This document shows positions 1 through 12,891 of a stretch of DNA of 64,000 bases, in pieces. The stretch spans positions 1 to 64,000 of the forward strand of contig NW_026570483.1 in NCBI RefSeq assembly GCF_019649055.1, in the 5' to 3' direction. The DNA comes from Paramacrobiotus metropolitanus (taxonomy: Eukaryota > Tardigrada > Eutardigrada > Parachela > Macrobiotidae). A program made the translations under genes and the position numbers. Within the stretch, counting starts at the first letter, position 1, and every line of letters begins with the position of its first letter. The notes beneath the pieces were generated by a model. It searched no databases. It was not told the DNA's origin and saw nothing but the letters and a program-made list of their open reading frames with translations.

Positions 1-1550
1 GGGGCCCGGTCCGTGGGGTTACTGTAATACCGGATTCCTGTACTTCCTGCCGGACCGGGAGCCGGTCCTGGTCCCCGGTCCTATGGTGCCGTTGCTAAAG
101 GTCACGCGGTCCGACCTTAAAATTTCTTAAATTTTTGAGCCCGAAAAGAAACTGAGCTAAACGGTCCATATAATGCATATGTTTTACTGCTATGGGGCCG
201 AGACCCGATAGACCCCGCCTCCCGACGATCCGGATTGGTCGGTGGGCGTTATTATGTCTGTTATGTCTGTAATACTTATATGATTAGGAAGGGGTGGTAC
301 CTACCTGATACGAACGTCCGCCACGCCCATCCTGACCCACCCCAAAAGTTTCCCTCATTAAAGCGGCCGGTACTAAATGTGACCTTACATTTGCAAATCT
401 GAAGATTCATTGCGTTCACCCGATTTCGAGGTTTCGATGAACCGGCTGAACCGACTATCAGACCAAAAAACGAACTATTGAACCTTTTTCACGTCAAATC
501 ATTCTGGGTAGTCGGCAAAGACTTTTTTCAAAAGGTCACCAACCAGAGTTATACACTATAAATGGTCACGTGACCACCGAATCTATGAGTTAGAAAGGTC
601 ACCCAGGTGACCTTTTACCAATTTCTGACTCAGGAAGAAAAACTAATAGTATTTGCCCATAAAAACAACGTTGAAATTTGAAATTACCGAAACCTATTAA
701 GCCACGCCCAAAAACCAAGTTACATAGGTAACACGTAACCAAAAGATGTGACCGACATGTATTTCATACTATTTTGCTCAAAAGACGTGACATTTCAAAC
801 AAAGAAGAAATCGTCGCAGTTACAAGTACTTACACGGTAACCGACTATATGTCATGGTAACCAATGCAGTAACGGGTACAGTTACAACAGCGGTAGCAGA
901 TACTGCTATCATTTTGGTACCCGTTATAGTTATTACAATAGTAGCGGGTACCGCTACTATTGTAAAAACGAAAATTGCTACCACAGTGATAGCGGGTACC
1001 GCTATCACTGTAGTAACGGGTACCGTTATTACAGTGGTAACGGGCACCGTTACCATGGTGGTAACAAGTTACCAACAATGTTTACAGAGCAAACTGTTGC
1101 AAACAGCGTCGCAAATGAAGATAACGACTTGGCAATTACAGCAGACTGTATGGGATGTCAAATAGGGTGCTTTGGACTTGGTTACATATGGTAACCATAT
1201 ATTACAATGGTAACGCTACCGTTACCAAAGGTCATGGGTCAGATATCAAAATCTTTACTTTTTTGACTCAGGAAGAGAAACTGATCAAAACCGTCCATAG
1301 AACACGTAGTTTTAGTGCCACCCGGCCATTTTCACTTAAACCCCGCCTCCCAACGATCCGGATTGGTCGGTGGGCGTTATTGGCCATTTTCACTTAAACC
1401 CCGCCTCCCAACGATCCGGATTGGTCGGTGGGCGTTATTATGTCTGTAATACTTATATGATTAGGAAGGGGTGGTACCTACCTGATACGAACGTCCGCCA
1501 CGCCCATCCTGACCCACCCCAAAAGTTTCCCTCATTAAAGCGGCCGGTAC
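1..1550 (+). repeat. Satellite array, block 1 (left edge)
   Basis: Positions 1-269 are a diverged unit end: after about 90 the landmarks (AAAGGTCA, GAAACTGA, CGGTCCATA, GGATTGGTCGGTGGG) occur in the usual order. A full unit starts at the TAATACTTATAT landmark at 270 and runs to 1446. A partial unit (1447-1550) stops at GCGGCCGGTAC, where insert A1 begins. The full unit is longer than average because 58 bp near its right end is duplicated (1324-1381 and 1382-1439). The array continues beyond the window. The apparent ORFs here are periodic translations of dyad repeats, open on both strands, and are not genes. Confidence 0.93.
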
Positions 1551-2917
1551 GATCGTTTTGTTCAAAATATTTACTGCACTGGAACGCTCGTATTTTTTAA
1601 TGAAGAAACCGATCGAAAACCGAAAATTTTGTTTTCGACGATCGTCTGAATCTTGAATTTTTAGTGTTGTACAACATAATAATCTTTTTATTTATTATAA
1701 ATTGAAAGATGCCTCCCGTTCACCGAAATGTGCACGGTCAGTTCGCGGCTGCTGAGAGCTCGGTCCCACTCGCCTGGTGCCGCGGTTCCGCGTCGGTCGA
1801 GACGCTCCAGCGCACGCCGCCAAGACATCGGCGGCGTGACCGGCATGCGGACATCAATGCCGCGCGGCGAGTCAGCCACCGCAACCGGCGCCCGGGAAAG
1901 AGTGCGTTGCGTGGCGAATGCAGCAGGCTGTTATGGCGGAGGAGAGGCGGACTTCAAGGAAACACCATCAGGTCCACGCCGGCGTCCGGGAAGACCGGTG
2001 TTTCACGACCAAACACCGGCGGACACCGGAACCTGTTCCGCCTCCTGCCGGCCCGTCGGTCACTGGCGGTCAAACCAGTGCCGGTTCGCCGAGCCGCAAG
2101 CGTCGCCAACAGTGCTGCGGACCCACCAGTTGTCCCGGTGCACCACCCCAGGATATGGACGAACTCCTTGAGTTCGAGCCTGATGTAGGAGACCAGAAGT
2201 TCCAGGCGCCGTCCACTCCACAGTCCTACGGGTGGTCCGGGATAACCGATGGGTACACAAATAGTTTTATTTTGTTTTTTTGGTAGTTATGTTTTTTCTT
2301 TTCTTTTTTTTATTTTGTCATAATTAAAATAAAATAAAAAATAATAAATTGCAAACTGCCCAAAAAAAGCAGTTTGTTGTGTTGGTGTTTGTTGTGTGGT
2401 TTATGTTGTTTTTTGTTCAAATGTTCAAATAAATTAAAGTAAAATAAAAACGAAAAACGGAAAACTGCCAAAATATGATGTAATTTAATTTTCAAAATAT
2501 TTTGTTGTTTTGTTTATTTGCTCTTGTTTACCTTTTTGTTTTTGTGTAAAATTTGTGTTCATTGGTTAAACTGAAGATAAAACCGAAGAAACCATAATAC
2601 AGTCAACATGAAGTTTGAAGTGCATTCCTAGATTATTCAGAACCACATCACATTACAAGTGCCTTCCCACCCACTTCCTGGTCCGCTTACTTTCTATCAA
2701 TACCTCAAATATTCAGCGTTTTACCTGCCAATTACCTGAGCCTGTCATTGTTGATTGTGCAAAGTGACCATTTGAATTAACAAATCCAAAAGGAAAAGAC
2801 TAAAACAACTAATTCGTTGTTGCTGACGGTCAACAGTATTACAGATAATCGTATGCACCGGAGGTGCATAACGAGGCCCGCCCTTACGAGGCCACGCTGT
2901 CGGCCGCAGTCTACTTG
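1551..2917 (+). mobile_element. Insert A1, 5'-truncated type A retroposon-like element
   Basis: Its left boundary follows the satellite motif GCGGCCGGTAC and its right end is CTACTTG directly before TAATAC of the next satellite unit. In order it has a short leader (TTCAAAATATTTACTGCACT and a TTTATTATAAA run), a GC-rich ORF region (1709-2264, broken), an AT-rich trailer with poly-T tracts, and the conserved 3' module with the TATGCACC/GGTGCATA hairpin. Both ends of its left flank match A4, so A1 and A4 probably derive from one insertion event copied within the array. The right flank belongs to a different satellite subtype from the left flank, so any target duplication has been lost by recombination. 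Confidence 0.8.
1709..2264 (+). pseudogene. Broken copy of the type A ORF (Arg/Pro-rich protein)
   Basis: This is homologous over its full length to the intact 191-codon ORF at 33563-34138, starting at the same ATG and ending at the same HK-stop. Several one- or two-base losses in G/C runs break the frame, for example where A4 has CGCCCGGGTG and this copy has CGCCTGGTG. Three forward frames therefore each carry only part of the protein. The losses may be real decay or long-read homopolymer errors. No function can be assigned; see the intact copy. Confidence 0.7.
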
Positions 2918-5900
2918 TAATACTTATATAGATATGAATAGAAAAATTGGTAGATACGAAGGTCCGCCACGCCCACTCTGACCCACCCCAAAAGTTTCCG
3001 TCATTAAAGCGGCCGGTACTAAATGTGACCTTACATTTGCAAATCTAAAGATTCATTGCGTTCACCCGATTTCGAGATTTCGATGAACCGGCTGAACCGA
3101 CTGTCAAACCGAAAAGCCACCTGCTGATCTTTTTTTCTCGCGTCAAATCATTTTGGGTAGTCGGCAAATACTTTTTCAAAAGGTCACCGAACAGAGTTAT
3201 ACACTATAAATGGTCACGTGACCAATGAAACCATACGGAAAGGTCACCCAGGTGACCTTTTACCATTTCTGACTCAGGAAGAAAACTAATACATCCTGTC
3301 CATTCAAAAACGGCGTTCAAATCCAAAATTACCAAAACCCTTTAGGCCACGCCCACTAACCAAGTTACGTAGGTAACACGTAACCACTAGAAGTGACCAA
3401 CAAGTACTTTATACTATTTCTGCTCAAAAGACGTGGCAATTCAAACGAGGTAAAATTGTTGCCATTACAAGTGAATTACACGGTAACCGGCTATATGTCA
3501 TAGTAACCACTGCAATAACAGGTACCGTTACAACGGTGGTATCTGATACTTCTATCATTTTGGTACCGTTATAGTAAATACATTAGTAGCGGGTACCGCT
3601 ACTAATGTAATAACGCAAATCGGTACTACAGTGATAGCGGGTACCGCTATCACTGTAGTAACGGGTACCGTTACTACAGTGGTAACGGACACTGTTACCA
3701 TGGTGGTAACCACTAACCAACAATGTTCACAGAGCAAACTATTGCAAGCGGCGTCGCAAACTAGGATAACGGCTTCGCAATCACAGCAGACTGTACTGCA
3801 AGTCAAATAGGGGTGCTTTGGACTTGGTTACATATGGTAACCATATATATTGCAATGGTAACGCTACCGTTACCAAAGGTCATGGGGTCAGATATTAAAA
3901 TCTTTTACTTTTTCGGACTCAGGAAGAGAAACTGATCAAAACCGTCCATAGGACACATAATTTTTGTGCCACGCGGCCATTTTCACTTAAACCCCGCCTC
4001 CCAACGATCCGGATTGGTCGGTGGGCGTTATTATGTCTGTAATACTTATATAGATATGAATAGAAAAATTGGTAGATACGAAGGTCCGCCACGCCCACTC
4101 TGACCCACCCCAAAAGTTTCCGTCATTAAAGCGGCCGGTACTAAATGTGACCTTACATTTGCAAATCTAAAGATTCATTGCGTTCACCCGATTTCGAGAT
4201 TTCGATGAACCGGCTGAACCGACTGTCAAACCGAAAAGCCACCTGCTGATCTTTTTTCTCGCGTCAAATCATTTTGGGTAGTCGGCAAATACTTTTTGCA
4301 AAAGGTCACCGAACAGAGTTATACACTATAAATGGTCACGTGACCAATGAAACCACAGTACGGAAAGGTCACCCAGGTGACCTTTTACCATTTCTGACTC
4401 AGGAAGAAAAACTAATACATCCTGTCCATTCAAAACGGCGTTCAAATCCAAAATTACCAAAACCCTTTAGGCCACGCCCACTAACCAAGTTACGTAGGTA
4501 ACACGTAACCACTAGAAGTGACCAACAAGTACTTTATACTATTTCTGCTCAAAAAGACGTGGCAATTCAAACGAGGTAAAATTCGTTGCCATTACAAGTG
4601 AATTACACGGTAACCGGCTATATGTCATAGTAACCACTGCAATAACAGGTACCGTTACAACGGTGGTATCTGATACTTCTATCATTTTGGTACCCGTTAT
4701 AGTAAATACATTAGTAGCGGGTACCGCTACTAATGTAATAACGCAAATCGGTACTACAGTGATAGCGGGTACCGCTATCACTGTAGTAACGGGTACCGTT
4801 ACTACAGTGGTAACGGACACTGTTACCATGGTGGTAACCACTAACCAACAATGTTCACAGAGCAAACTATTGCAAGCGGCGTCGCAAACTAGGATAACGG
4901 CTTCGCAATCACAGCAGACTGTACTGCAAGTCAAATAGGGGTGCTTTGGACTTGGTTACATATGGTAACCATATATATTACAATGGTAACGCTACCGTTA
5001 CCAAAGGTCACGGGGTCAGATATTAAAATCTTTTACTTTTTCGGACTCAGGAAGAGAAACTGATCAAAACCGTCCATAGGACACATAATTTTTGTGCCAC
5101 GCGGCCATTTTCACTTAAACCCCGCCTCCCAACGATCCGGATTGGTCGGTGGGCGTTATTATGTCTGTAATACTTATATAGATATGAATAGAAAAATTGG
5201 TAGATACGAAGGTCCGCCACGCCCACTCTGACCCACCCCAAAAGTTTCCGTCATTAAAGCGGCCGGTACTAAATGTGACCTTACATTTGCAAATCTAAAG
5301 ATTCATTGCGTTCACCCGATTTCGAGATTTCGATGAACCGGCTGAACCGACTGTCAAACCGAAAAGCCACCTGCTGATCTTTTTTTCTCGCGTCAAATCA
5401 TTTTGGGTAGTCGGCAAATACTTTTTTGCAAAAGGTCACCGAACAGAGTTATACACTATAAATGGTCACGTGACCAATGAAACCACAGTACGGAAAGGTC
5501 ACCCAGGTGACCTTTTACCATTCTGACTCAGGAAGAAAAACTAATACATCCTGTCCATTCAAAACGGCGTTCAAATCCAAAATTACCAAAACCCTTTAGG
5601 CCACGCCCACTAACCAAGTTACGTAGGTAACACGTAACCACTAGAAGTGACCAACAAGTACTTTATACTATTTCTGCTCAAAAGACGTGGCAATTCAAAC
5701 GAGGTAAAATTCGTTGCCATTACAAGTGAATTACACGGTAACCGGCTATATGTCATAGTAACCACTGCAATAACAGGTACCGTTACAACGGTGGTATCTG
5801 ATACTTCTATCATTTTGGTACCCGTTATAGTAAATACATTAGTAGCGGGTACCGCTACTAATGTAATAACGCAAATCGGTACTACAGTGATAGCGGGTAC

Positions 5901-8660
5901 CGCTATCACTGTAGTAACGGGTACCGTTACTACAGTGGTAACGGACACTGTTACCATGGTGGTAACCACTAACCAACAATGTTCACAGAGCAAACTATTG
6001 CAAGCGGCGTCGCAAACTAGGATAACGGCTTCGCAATCACAGCAGACTGTACTGCAAGTCAAATAGGGGTGCTTTGGACTTGGTTACATATGGTAACCAT
6101 ATATATTACAATGGTAACGCTACCGTTACCAAAGGTCACGGGGTCAGATATTAAAATCTTTTACTTTTTCGGACTCAGGAAGAAAAACTGATCAAAACCG
6201 TCCATAGGACACATAATTTTTGTGCCACGCGGCCATTTTCACTTAAACCCCGCCTCCCAACGATCCGGATTGGTCGGTGGGCGTTATTATGTCTGTTATG
6301 TCTGTAATACTTATATAGATATGAATAGAAAAATTGGTAGATACGAAGGTCCGCCACGCCCACTCTGACCCACCCCAAAAGTTTCCGTCATTAAAGCGGC
6401 CGGTACTAAATGTGACCTTACATTTGCAAATCTCAAGATTCATTGCGTTCACCCGATTTCGAGATTTCGATGAACCGGCTGAACCGACTGTCAAACCGAA
6501 AAGCCACCTGCTGATCTTTTTTTCTCGCGTCAAATCATTTTGGGTAGTCGGCAAATACTTTTTTGCAAAAGGTCACCGAACAGAGTTATACACTATAAAT
6601 GGTCACGTGACCAATGAAACCACAGTACGGAAAGGTCACCCAGGTGACCTTTTACCATTTCTGACTCAGGAAGAAAAACTAATACATCCTGTCCATTCAA
6701 AAACGGCGTTCAAATCCAAAATTACCAAAACCCTTTAGGCCACGCCCACTAACCAAGTTACGTAGGTAACACGTAACCACTAGAAGTGACCAACAAGTAC
6801 TTTATACTATTTCTGCTCAAAAGACGTGGCAATTCAAACGAGGTAAAATTCTGTTGCCATTACAAGTGAATTACACGGTAACCGGCTATATGTCATAGTA
6901 ACCACTGCAATAACAGGTACCGTTACAACGGTGGTATCTGATACTTCTATCATTTTGGTACCCGTTATAGTAAATACATTAGTAGCGGGTACCGCTACTA
7001 ATGTAATAACGCAAATCGGTACTACAGTGATAGCGGGTACCGCTATCACTGTAGTAACGGGTACCGTTACTACAGTGGTAACGGACACTGTTACCATGGT
7101 GGTAACCACTAACCAACAATGTTCACAGAGCAAACTATTGCAAGCGGCGTCGCAAACTAGGATAACGGCTTCGCAATCACAGCAGACTGTACTGCAAGTC
7201 AAATAGGGGTGCTTTGGACTTGGTTACATATGGTAACCATATATATTACAATGGTAACGCTACCGTTACCAAAGGTCACGGGGTCAGATATTAAAATCTT
7301 TTACTTTTCGGACTCAGGAAGAAAAACTGATCAAAACCGTCCATAGGACACATAATTTTTGTGCCACGCGGCCATTTTCACTTAAACCCCGCCTCCCAAC
7401 GATCCGGATTGGTCGGTGGGCGTTATTATGTCTGTAATACTTATATGATTAGAAGGGTGGTACCTACCTGATACGAACGTCCGCCACGCCCATCCTGACC
7501 CACCCCAAAAGTTTCCGTCATTAAAGCGGCCGGTACTAAATGTGACCTTACATTTGCAAATCTGAAGATTCATTGCGTTCACCCGATTTCGAGGTTTCGA
7601 TGAACCGGCTGAACCGACTATCAGACCAAAAACGAACTATTGAACCTTTTTTTCACGTCAAATCATTCTGGGTAGTCGGCAAAGACTTTTTTCAAAAGGT
7701 CACCAACCAGAGTTATACACTATAAATGGTCACGTGACCACCGAATCTATGTTAGGAAAGGTCACCCAGGTGACCTTTTACCAATTCTGACTCAGGAAGA
7801 AAAACTAATAGTATTTGCCCATAAAAACAACGTTGAAATTTGAAATTACCGAAACTCATTAAGCCACGCCCAAAACCAAGTTACATAGGTAACACGTAAC
7901 CAAAGATGTGACCGACATGTATTTCATACTATTTTGCTCAAAAGACGTGACATTTCAAACAAAGAAGAAATCGTCGCAGTTACAAGTAACTTACACGGTA
8001 ACCGACTATATGTCATGGTAACCAATGCAGTAACAGGTGCCGTTACAACGGTGGTAGCTGATACTGCTATCATTTTGGTACCGGTTTTAGTAGTTACATT
8101 AGTAGCGGGCACCGCTACTAATTTAATAACGAAAATTGGTACTACAGTGATAGCGGGTACCGCTATCACTGTAGTAACGGGTACCGTTACTACAGTGGTA
8201 ACGGGCACCGTTACCATGTTGGTAACGGGTTACCTACAATGTTTACAGAGCAAACTGTTGCAAACAGCGTCGCAAATGAAGCTAACGACTTGGCAATTAC
8301 AGCAGACTGTATGGGATGTCAAATAGGGGTGCTTTGGACTTGGTTACATATGGTAACCATATATATTACAATGGTAACGCTACCGTTACCAAAGGTCATG
8401 GGGTCAGATATCAAAATCTTTTACTTTTTTGGACTCAGGAAGAGAAACTGATCAAAACCGTCCATAGAACACGTAGTTTTTGTGCCACCCGGCCATTTTC
8501 ACTTAAACCCCGCCTCCCAACGATCCGGATTGGTCGGTGGGCGTTATTATGTCTGTAATACTTATATGATTAGGAAGGGGTGGTACCTACCTGATACGAA
8601 CGTCCGCCACGCCCATTCTGACCCACCCCAAAAGTTTCCGTCATTAAAGCGGCCGGTGCT
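2918..8660 (+). repeat. Satellite array, block 2 (five full units)
   Basis: Units start at 2918, 4040, 5168, 6305 and 7435 (1121-1137 bp), followed by a partial unit from 8556 that ends at GCGGCCGGTGC. The first four are one subtype, with AAGCCACCTGCTGATC and TACCCGTTATAG variants. The fifth belongs to the subtype also seen at 270 and 32167. Each unit contains TATACACTATAAATGG next to the perfect palindrome TGGTCACGTGACCA, the dyad AAAGGTCACC-CA-GGTGACCTTT, and a ~200-bp cluster of GGTACC-centred dyads. There is no credible coding potential. Confidence 0.95.
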
Positions 8661-10270
8661 AAATGTGTTACCGCTCAGTAACCGTTGTAACGAACTCGTT
8701 ACCAATAAGTTACCTGTGCGTATCTATCAAACGAAGAGCAATAGTTGTTTACTTTAGCTAAAGAAGATGTTTTTTAGTCAGTTATACTGTTATACTGCAA
8801 AGTACTTCGCTGCATTATTTGACATATACGCACTGAGTTGCTACATGCTAGACGAACACTGTGTGGCCGATAGTTTTGTTCAAAATATTTACTGCACTGG
8901 AACGCTCTGTATTTTTTAATGAAGAAACCGATCGAAAAAAACCGAAAATTTTGTTTTCGACGATCGTCTGAATCTTGAATTTTTAGTACAGTACAACATA
9001 ATAATCTTTTTATTTATTATAAATTGAAAAGATGCCTCCCGTTCACCGAAATGTGCACGGTCAGTTCGCGGCTGCTGAGAGCTCGGTCCCACTCGCCCGG
9101 GTGCCGCGGTTCCGCGTCGGTCGAGACGCCCGCCAGCGCACGCCGCCAAGACATCAGCGGCGTGACCGGCATGCGGACATCAATGCCGCGCGGGCGGAGT
9201 CAGCCACCGCAACCGGCGCCCGGAAAGAGTGCGTGCTGCGTGGCGAATGCAGCAGGCTGTTATGGCGGAGGAGAGGCGGGACTTCAAGGAAACACCATCA
9301 GGTCCACGCCGGCGTCCGGGAAGACCGGTGTTTTCCACGACCAAACACCGGCGGACACTGAACCTGTTCCGCCTCTCCTGCCGGCCCGTCGGTCACTGGC
9401 GGTCAAACCAAGTGCCGGTTCGCCGGAGCCGCGGGCGTCGCCAACAAGTGCTGCGGACCCACCAGTTGTCCCGGTGCACCACCCTGCGGACATGGACGAA
9501 CTCCTGGACTTCGAGCCTGATGTAGGAGACCAGGAAGTTCCAGGCGCCGTCCACTCCACAGTCCTACGGGTGGTCCGCCGGGATAACCGATGGGTACACA
9601 AATAGGTTTTATTTTTGTTTTTTGGTAGTTATGTTTTTTCTTTTCTTTTTTTATTTTGTCATAATTAAAATAAAATAAAAATAATAAAATTGCAAAACTG
9701 CCCAAAAAAGCAGTTTGTTGTGTTGGTGTTTGTTGTGTGGTTTTTATGTTGTTTTTGTTCAAATGTTCAAATAAAATTAAAGTAAAATAAAAACGAAAAA
9801 CGGAAAACTGCCAAAAATATGATGTAATTTAATTTTCAAAATATTTGTTGTTTTGTTTATTTGCTCTTTTGTTTACCTTTTGTTTTTTGTGTAAAATTTG
9901 TGTTCATTGGTTAAACTGAAGATAAAAACCGAAGAAACCATAATACAGTCAACATGAAGTTTGAAGTGCATTCCTAGATTATTCAGAACCACATCACATT
10001 ACAAGTGCCTTCCCACCCACTTCCTGGTCCGCTTACTTTCTATCAATACCTCAAATATCTAGCAAGGTTTTTACCTGCCAATTACCTGGAGCCTGTCAAT
10101 TGCTGACTAAAAGTGTGCGACCATTTGAATTAACAAATCCAAAAGGAAAAGACTAAAACAACTAATTCGTTGTTGCTGACGGTCAACAGTATTACAGACA
10201 ATCGTATGCACCGGAGGTGCATAACGAGGCCCGCCCTTACGAGGCCACGCTGTCGGCCGCAGTCTACTTG
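8661..10270 (+). mobile_element. Insert A2, longest type A element
   Basis: This is the type A copy with the most 5' sequence. Before the shared leader at about 8880 it has ~220 bp homologous to positions ~11,940-12,170 of insert B1 (CAGTAACCGTTGTAACGA, TACTGCAAAGTACTTCGCTG). This shows that types A and B belong to one family and that A1 and A4 are 5' truncations. The 5' junction is blurred because satellite and insert share several bases (about 8657-8668). The 3' end is the standard CTACTTG, followed by satellite TAATAC. The ORF inside (9032-9605) is frameshifted. Confidence 0.78.
9032..9605 (+). pseudogene. Frameshifted copy of the type A ORF
   Basis: It covers the whole 191-codon ORF, with the same start context (GAAAAGATGCCTCCC) and stop, but carries small indels that move the reading frame near 9220 and again downstream. 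Substitutions relative to the intact copy are mild in the chosen frame. One is LLEFE to LLDFE with a synonymous leucine change, which weakly supports that frame as the coding one. This copy cannot encode the full protein as assembled. Confidence 0.68.
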
Positions 10271-11489
10271 TAATACTTATATGATTAGGAAGGGGTGGTA
10301 CCTACCTGATACGAACGTCCGCCACGCCCACTCTGACCCACCGCAAAAGTTTCCGTCATTAAAGCGGCCGGTACTAAATGTGACCTTACATTTGCAAATC
10401 TCAAGATTCATTGCGTTCAGCCGTATTCAAGAATTCGATGAACCGGCTGAACCGACCATCAGACCCGAAAACGAACTAGTGAACCTTTTTTCTCGCGTCA
10501 AATTATTTTGGGTAGCCAGCAAAGACATTTTTTCAAAAGGTCACCCGCCATAGTTATACACTATAAATGGTCACGTGACCACCGAATCTATGGTTAGGAA
10601 AGGTCACCCGGGTGACCTCTAACCGGTTTCTGACTCAGGAAGAAAAACTAATAGTACCTGTCCATAAAAAACAACGTTAAAGTTTGAAATTACCGAAACC
10701 TATTAAGCCACGCCCACAAACCCAGTTACATAGGTAACACGCAACCACAAGTAGTGACCAACAAGTATTTCATACTATTCCTGCTCACAAAACGTGACAA
10801 ATCAAATAAAATAAAAATCTTTGCCGTTACCAGTGAATTACTAGGTAACCGACCCTATGTCATGGTAACCACTGCAGTAACAGGTACCGTTACAACGGTG
10901 GTAGCTGATACTGATATCGTTTTGGTTACCGTTTTATTAGTTACATTAGTAGCGGGCACCGCTACTAATTTAATAACGAAAACCGGTACTACCGCTATCA
11001 TTGTAGTAACGGGTACCGTTATTCAAGTGGTAACGGGCACCGTTACCATGGTGACAACAAGTTACCAACAATGTTTACAGAGCAAACGATTGCTAGCGGC
11101 GTCGCAAACTAAGATAACGGCTTTGCAATCACAGCAGACTGTACGGGAAGTCAAATAGGGGTGCTTTGGACTTGGTTACATATGGTAACCATATATATTA
11201 CAATGGTACCGCTACCGTTACCAAAGGTCATGGGGTTAGATACCAAAATCTTTTACTTTTTCGGACTCAGAAAGAGAAACTGATCAAAACCGTCCATAGA
11301 ACACATAGTTTTTGTGCCACCGGGCCATTTTCACTTAAACCCCGCCTTCGGACGATCAGGATTGGTCGGTGGGCGTTATTATGTCTGTAATACTTATATG
11401 ATTAGGAAGGGGTGGTACCTACCTGATACGAACGTCCGCCACGCCCACTCTGACCCACCGCAAAAGTTTCCGTCATTAAAGCGGCCGGT
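10271..11489 (+). repeat. Satellite array, block 3 (one full unit)
   Basis: There is one full unit (10271-11387, 1117 bp) of the third subtype, recognised by the perfect 18-bp palindrome AGGTCACCCGGGTGACCT inside GGTTAG...CTAACC. A partial unit (11388-11489) stops at GCGGCCGGT, where insert B1 begins. This subtype dominates the rest of the array. Confidence 0.93.
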
Positions 11490-12891
11490 TTTTTTCCAAA
11501 AACGTGAATATACGCATGGGATGGTTTTCAACCGTTTTGTACTTTTTGGAACAGCGAGGCTTCCAAAACAAATAAAAACTGTGAAATTGGATGTAGCTTG
11601 GTTTACTTGGGCAGCACTGGGACGTACGACTCGGTACCGTTATAACAATAATGCTCATGAGACTCCAATATACGCAGGAGATGGTATTCAACGGTTTTGC
11701 ACTTTTTTCAATAGCGGAGTTTTCAAAACGAATAAAAACTGTAAAATTGGACAATGTTTGGTTTGTTCTGGGTAGTACCGAGACGTACTGCTCGGTACCG
11801 TTATAACAATGATGCTCATGAAATTTGGTTATACGCATGGGACGCTTTTCAACCGCTTTTCAGTTTTTGTTTAGCAATGTCTCTAAACTTGATTGAATTT
11901 GGAAACTGTTGTATGTCCGAGTTTTTTGGAGTGTGCCGGGACGTAACACTCAGTAACCGTTGTAACGAGCTCGTTACCAACATGTTACCTGTGCAAATCT
12001 GTCAAATGAATACAAGTAGTTGTTTAATTTAGATAAAGAAAGTACTTCTCATGTCAGTAATACTGATATACTGCAAAGTACTTCGCTGCATTACTTGATA
12101 CATAACCACCAAATTGCTTTATACTAAAGGAATACTGCTTGGCCAATCGTTGTGTTCAAAACAATAACTCAACTGGAGTGCTCATATTTTTTAATAGAGA
12201 ACCCAACCGAATAAACGGCTACAGCGTATGCACTTTGAGATCCCAGGAGATATCACTCGGAAGTTTCAGTACGCATGGGATGCACCAATGATTGAGCGGA
12301 ACATTGCCATTCTTATGTCTAGTACAAAAGGAAACAAACGTAACAGGGCTGTCTTGCTGGCTGCACTAAACAAAGACTCTGGAGCCTGGTTGAATGCGTT
12401 GCCCGCTCCGTGTCTGGGAACATTCCCTACAAACGACGATGTGCGAATAGGTATCGCATTGCTGTTTAAAATAAGAAAACCAAAAACGTAATACTGCCAA
12501 AACTATGTAGTTTAATTTTGATAACTTTCGTTGTTTTGTTTAATTGCTGTAATTTTTCTCATTTGTATTCCTTTTTGTTTTTTGTCAAAATTCTGTGTTC
12601 ATTCAAAAAATTTTACATTGTTCGCAGAATAAAAATGGCAACCAGTTATATTTGGAACCAAAACATATCAACACAGAATTTCAATCGGAAACATGTCCTG
12701 TTTTTTCTAGAAATCTGTCGATTACGCATTAACACGGAGTAATCATTTAAAGGATAAAATTATATTTTCCTGAACAAATCAATAGAAAATGACTAATGGG
12801 CTACCTGCTGACGGTCTACAGTATTACAGACAATCGTATGCACCGGAGGTGCATAACTTACGAGGCCACGCTGTCGGCCGCAGTCTACTTG
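11490..12891 (+). mobile_element. Insert B1, retroelement-derived module
   Basis: It starts right after satellite GCGGCCGGT and ends CTACTTG before TTATGTCTGTAATAC. In order: three imperfect ~160-bp direct repeats (from 11510, 11670 and 11831, each beginning ATACGCA), the leader shared with type A (CAGTAACCGTTG, TACTGCAAAGTACTTCGCTG, then a TATTTTTTAAT tract), an 87-codon ORF (12228-12491), an AT-rich trailer related to that of type A, and the near-invariant last ~90 nt. Left and right satellite flanks belong to different subtypes, so the target duplication seen at B2 is not preserved here. Confidence 0.82.
12228..12491 (+). CDS. Retroelement pol-derived fragment (downstream-of-RT region)
   Basis: 87 codons, identical in sequence to the copy at 31496-31759. 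Residues ~13-80 follow a pattern I know from the region after the reverse transcriptase domain in many metazoan retroelement ORFs: a YAWDAP-like motif, a run ending RAVLLAAL, then SGAWLNALPAPCLGTF and VRIGIAL. In those proteins a Cys/His-rich stretch follows; here the reading ends in IRKPKT and a stop. It is therefore a relic or a repurposed small ORF with no catalytic RT motifs. It could be non-functional. The intact frame in both copies is notable, but they may simply be recent duplicates. Confidence 0.6.
   Translation: MHFEIPGDITRKFQYAWDAPMIERNIAILMSSTKGNKRNRAVLLAALNKDSGAWLNALPAPCLGTFPTNDDVRIGIALLFKIRKPKT

Noticed and set aside
820-1165. ORFs rich in Val/Thr (VTGTVTTVV-type) on both strands of every satellite unit
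   Set aside because: They are translations of the GGTAAC/GGTACC dyads, open on both strands because the repeat words lack stops. Frame and length shift between units, and there is no start-context or codon conservation.
1447-3021. Target duplication around A1
   Set aside because: The two flanks belong to different satellite subtypes, so they are not copies of one target. The same holds for B1.
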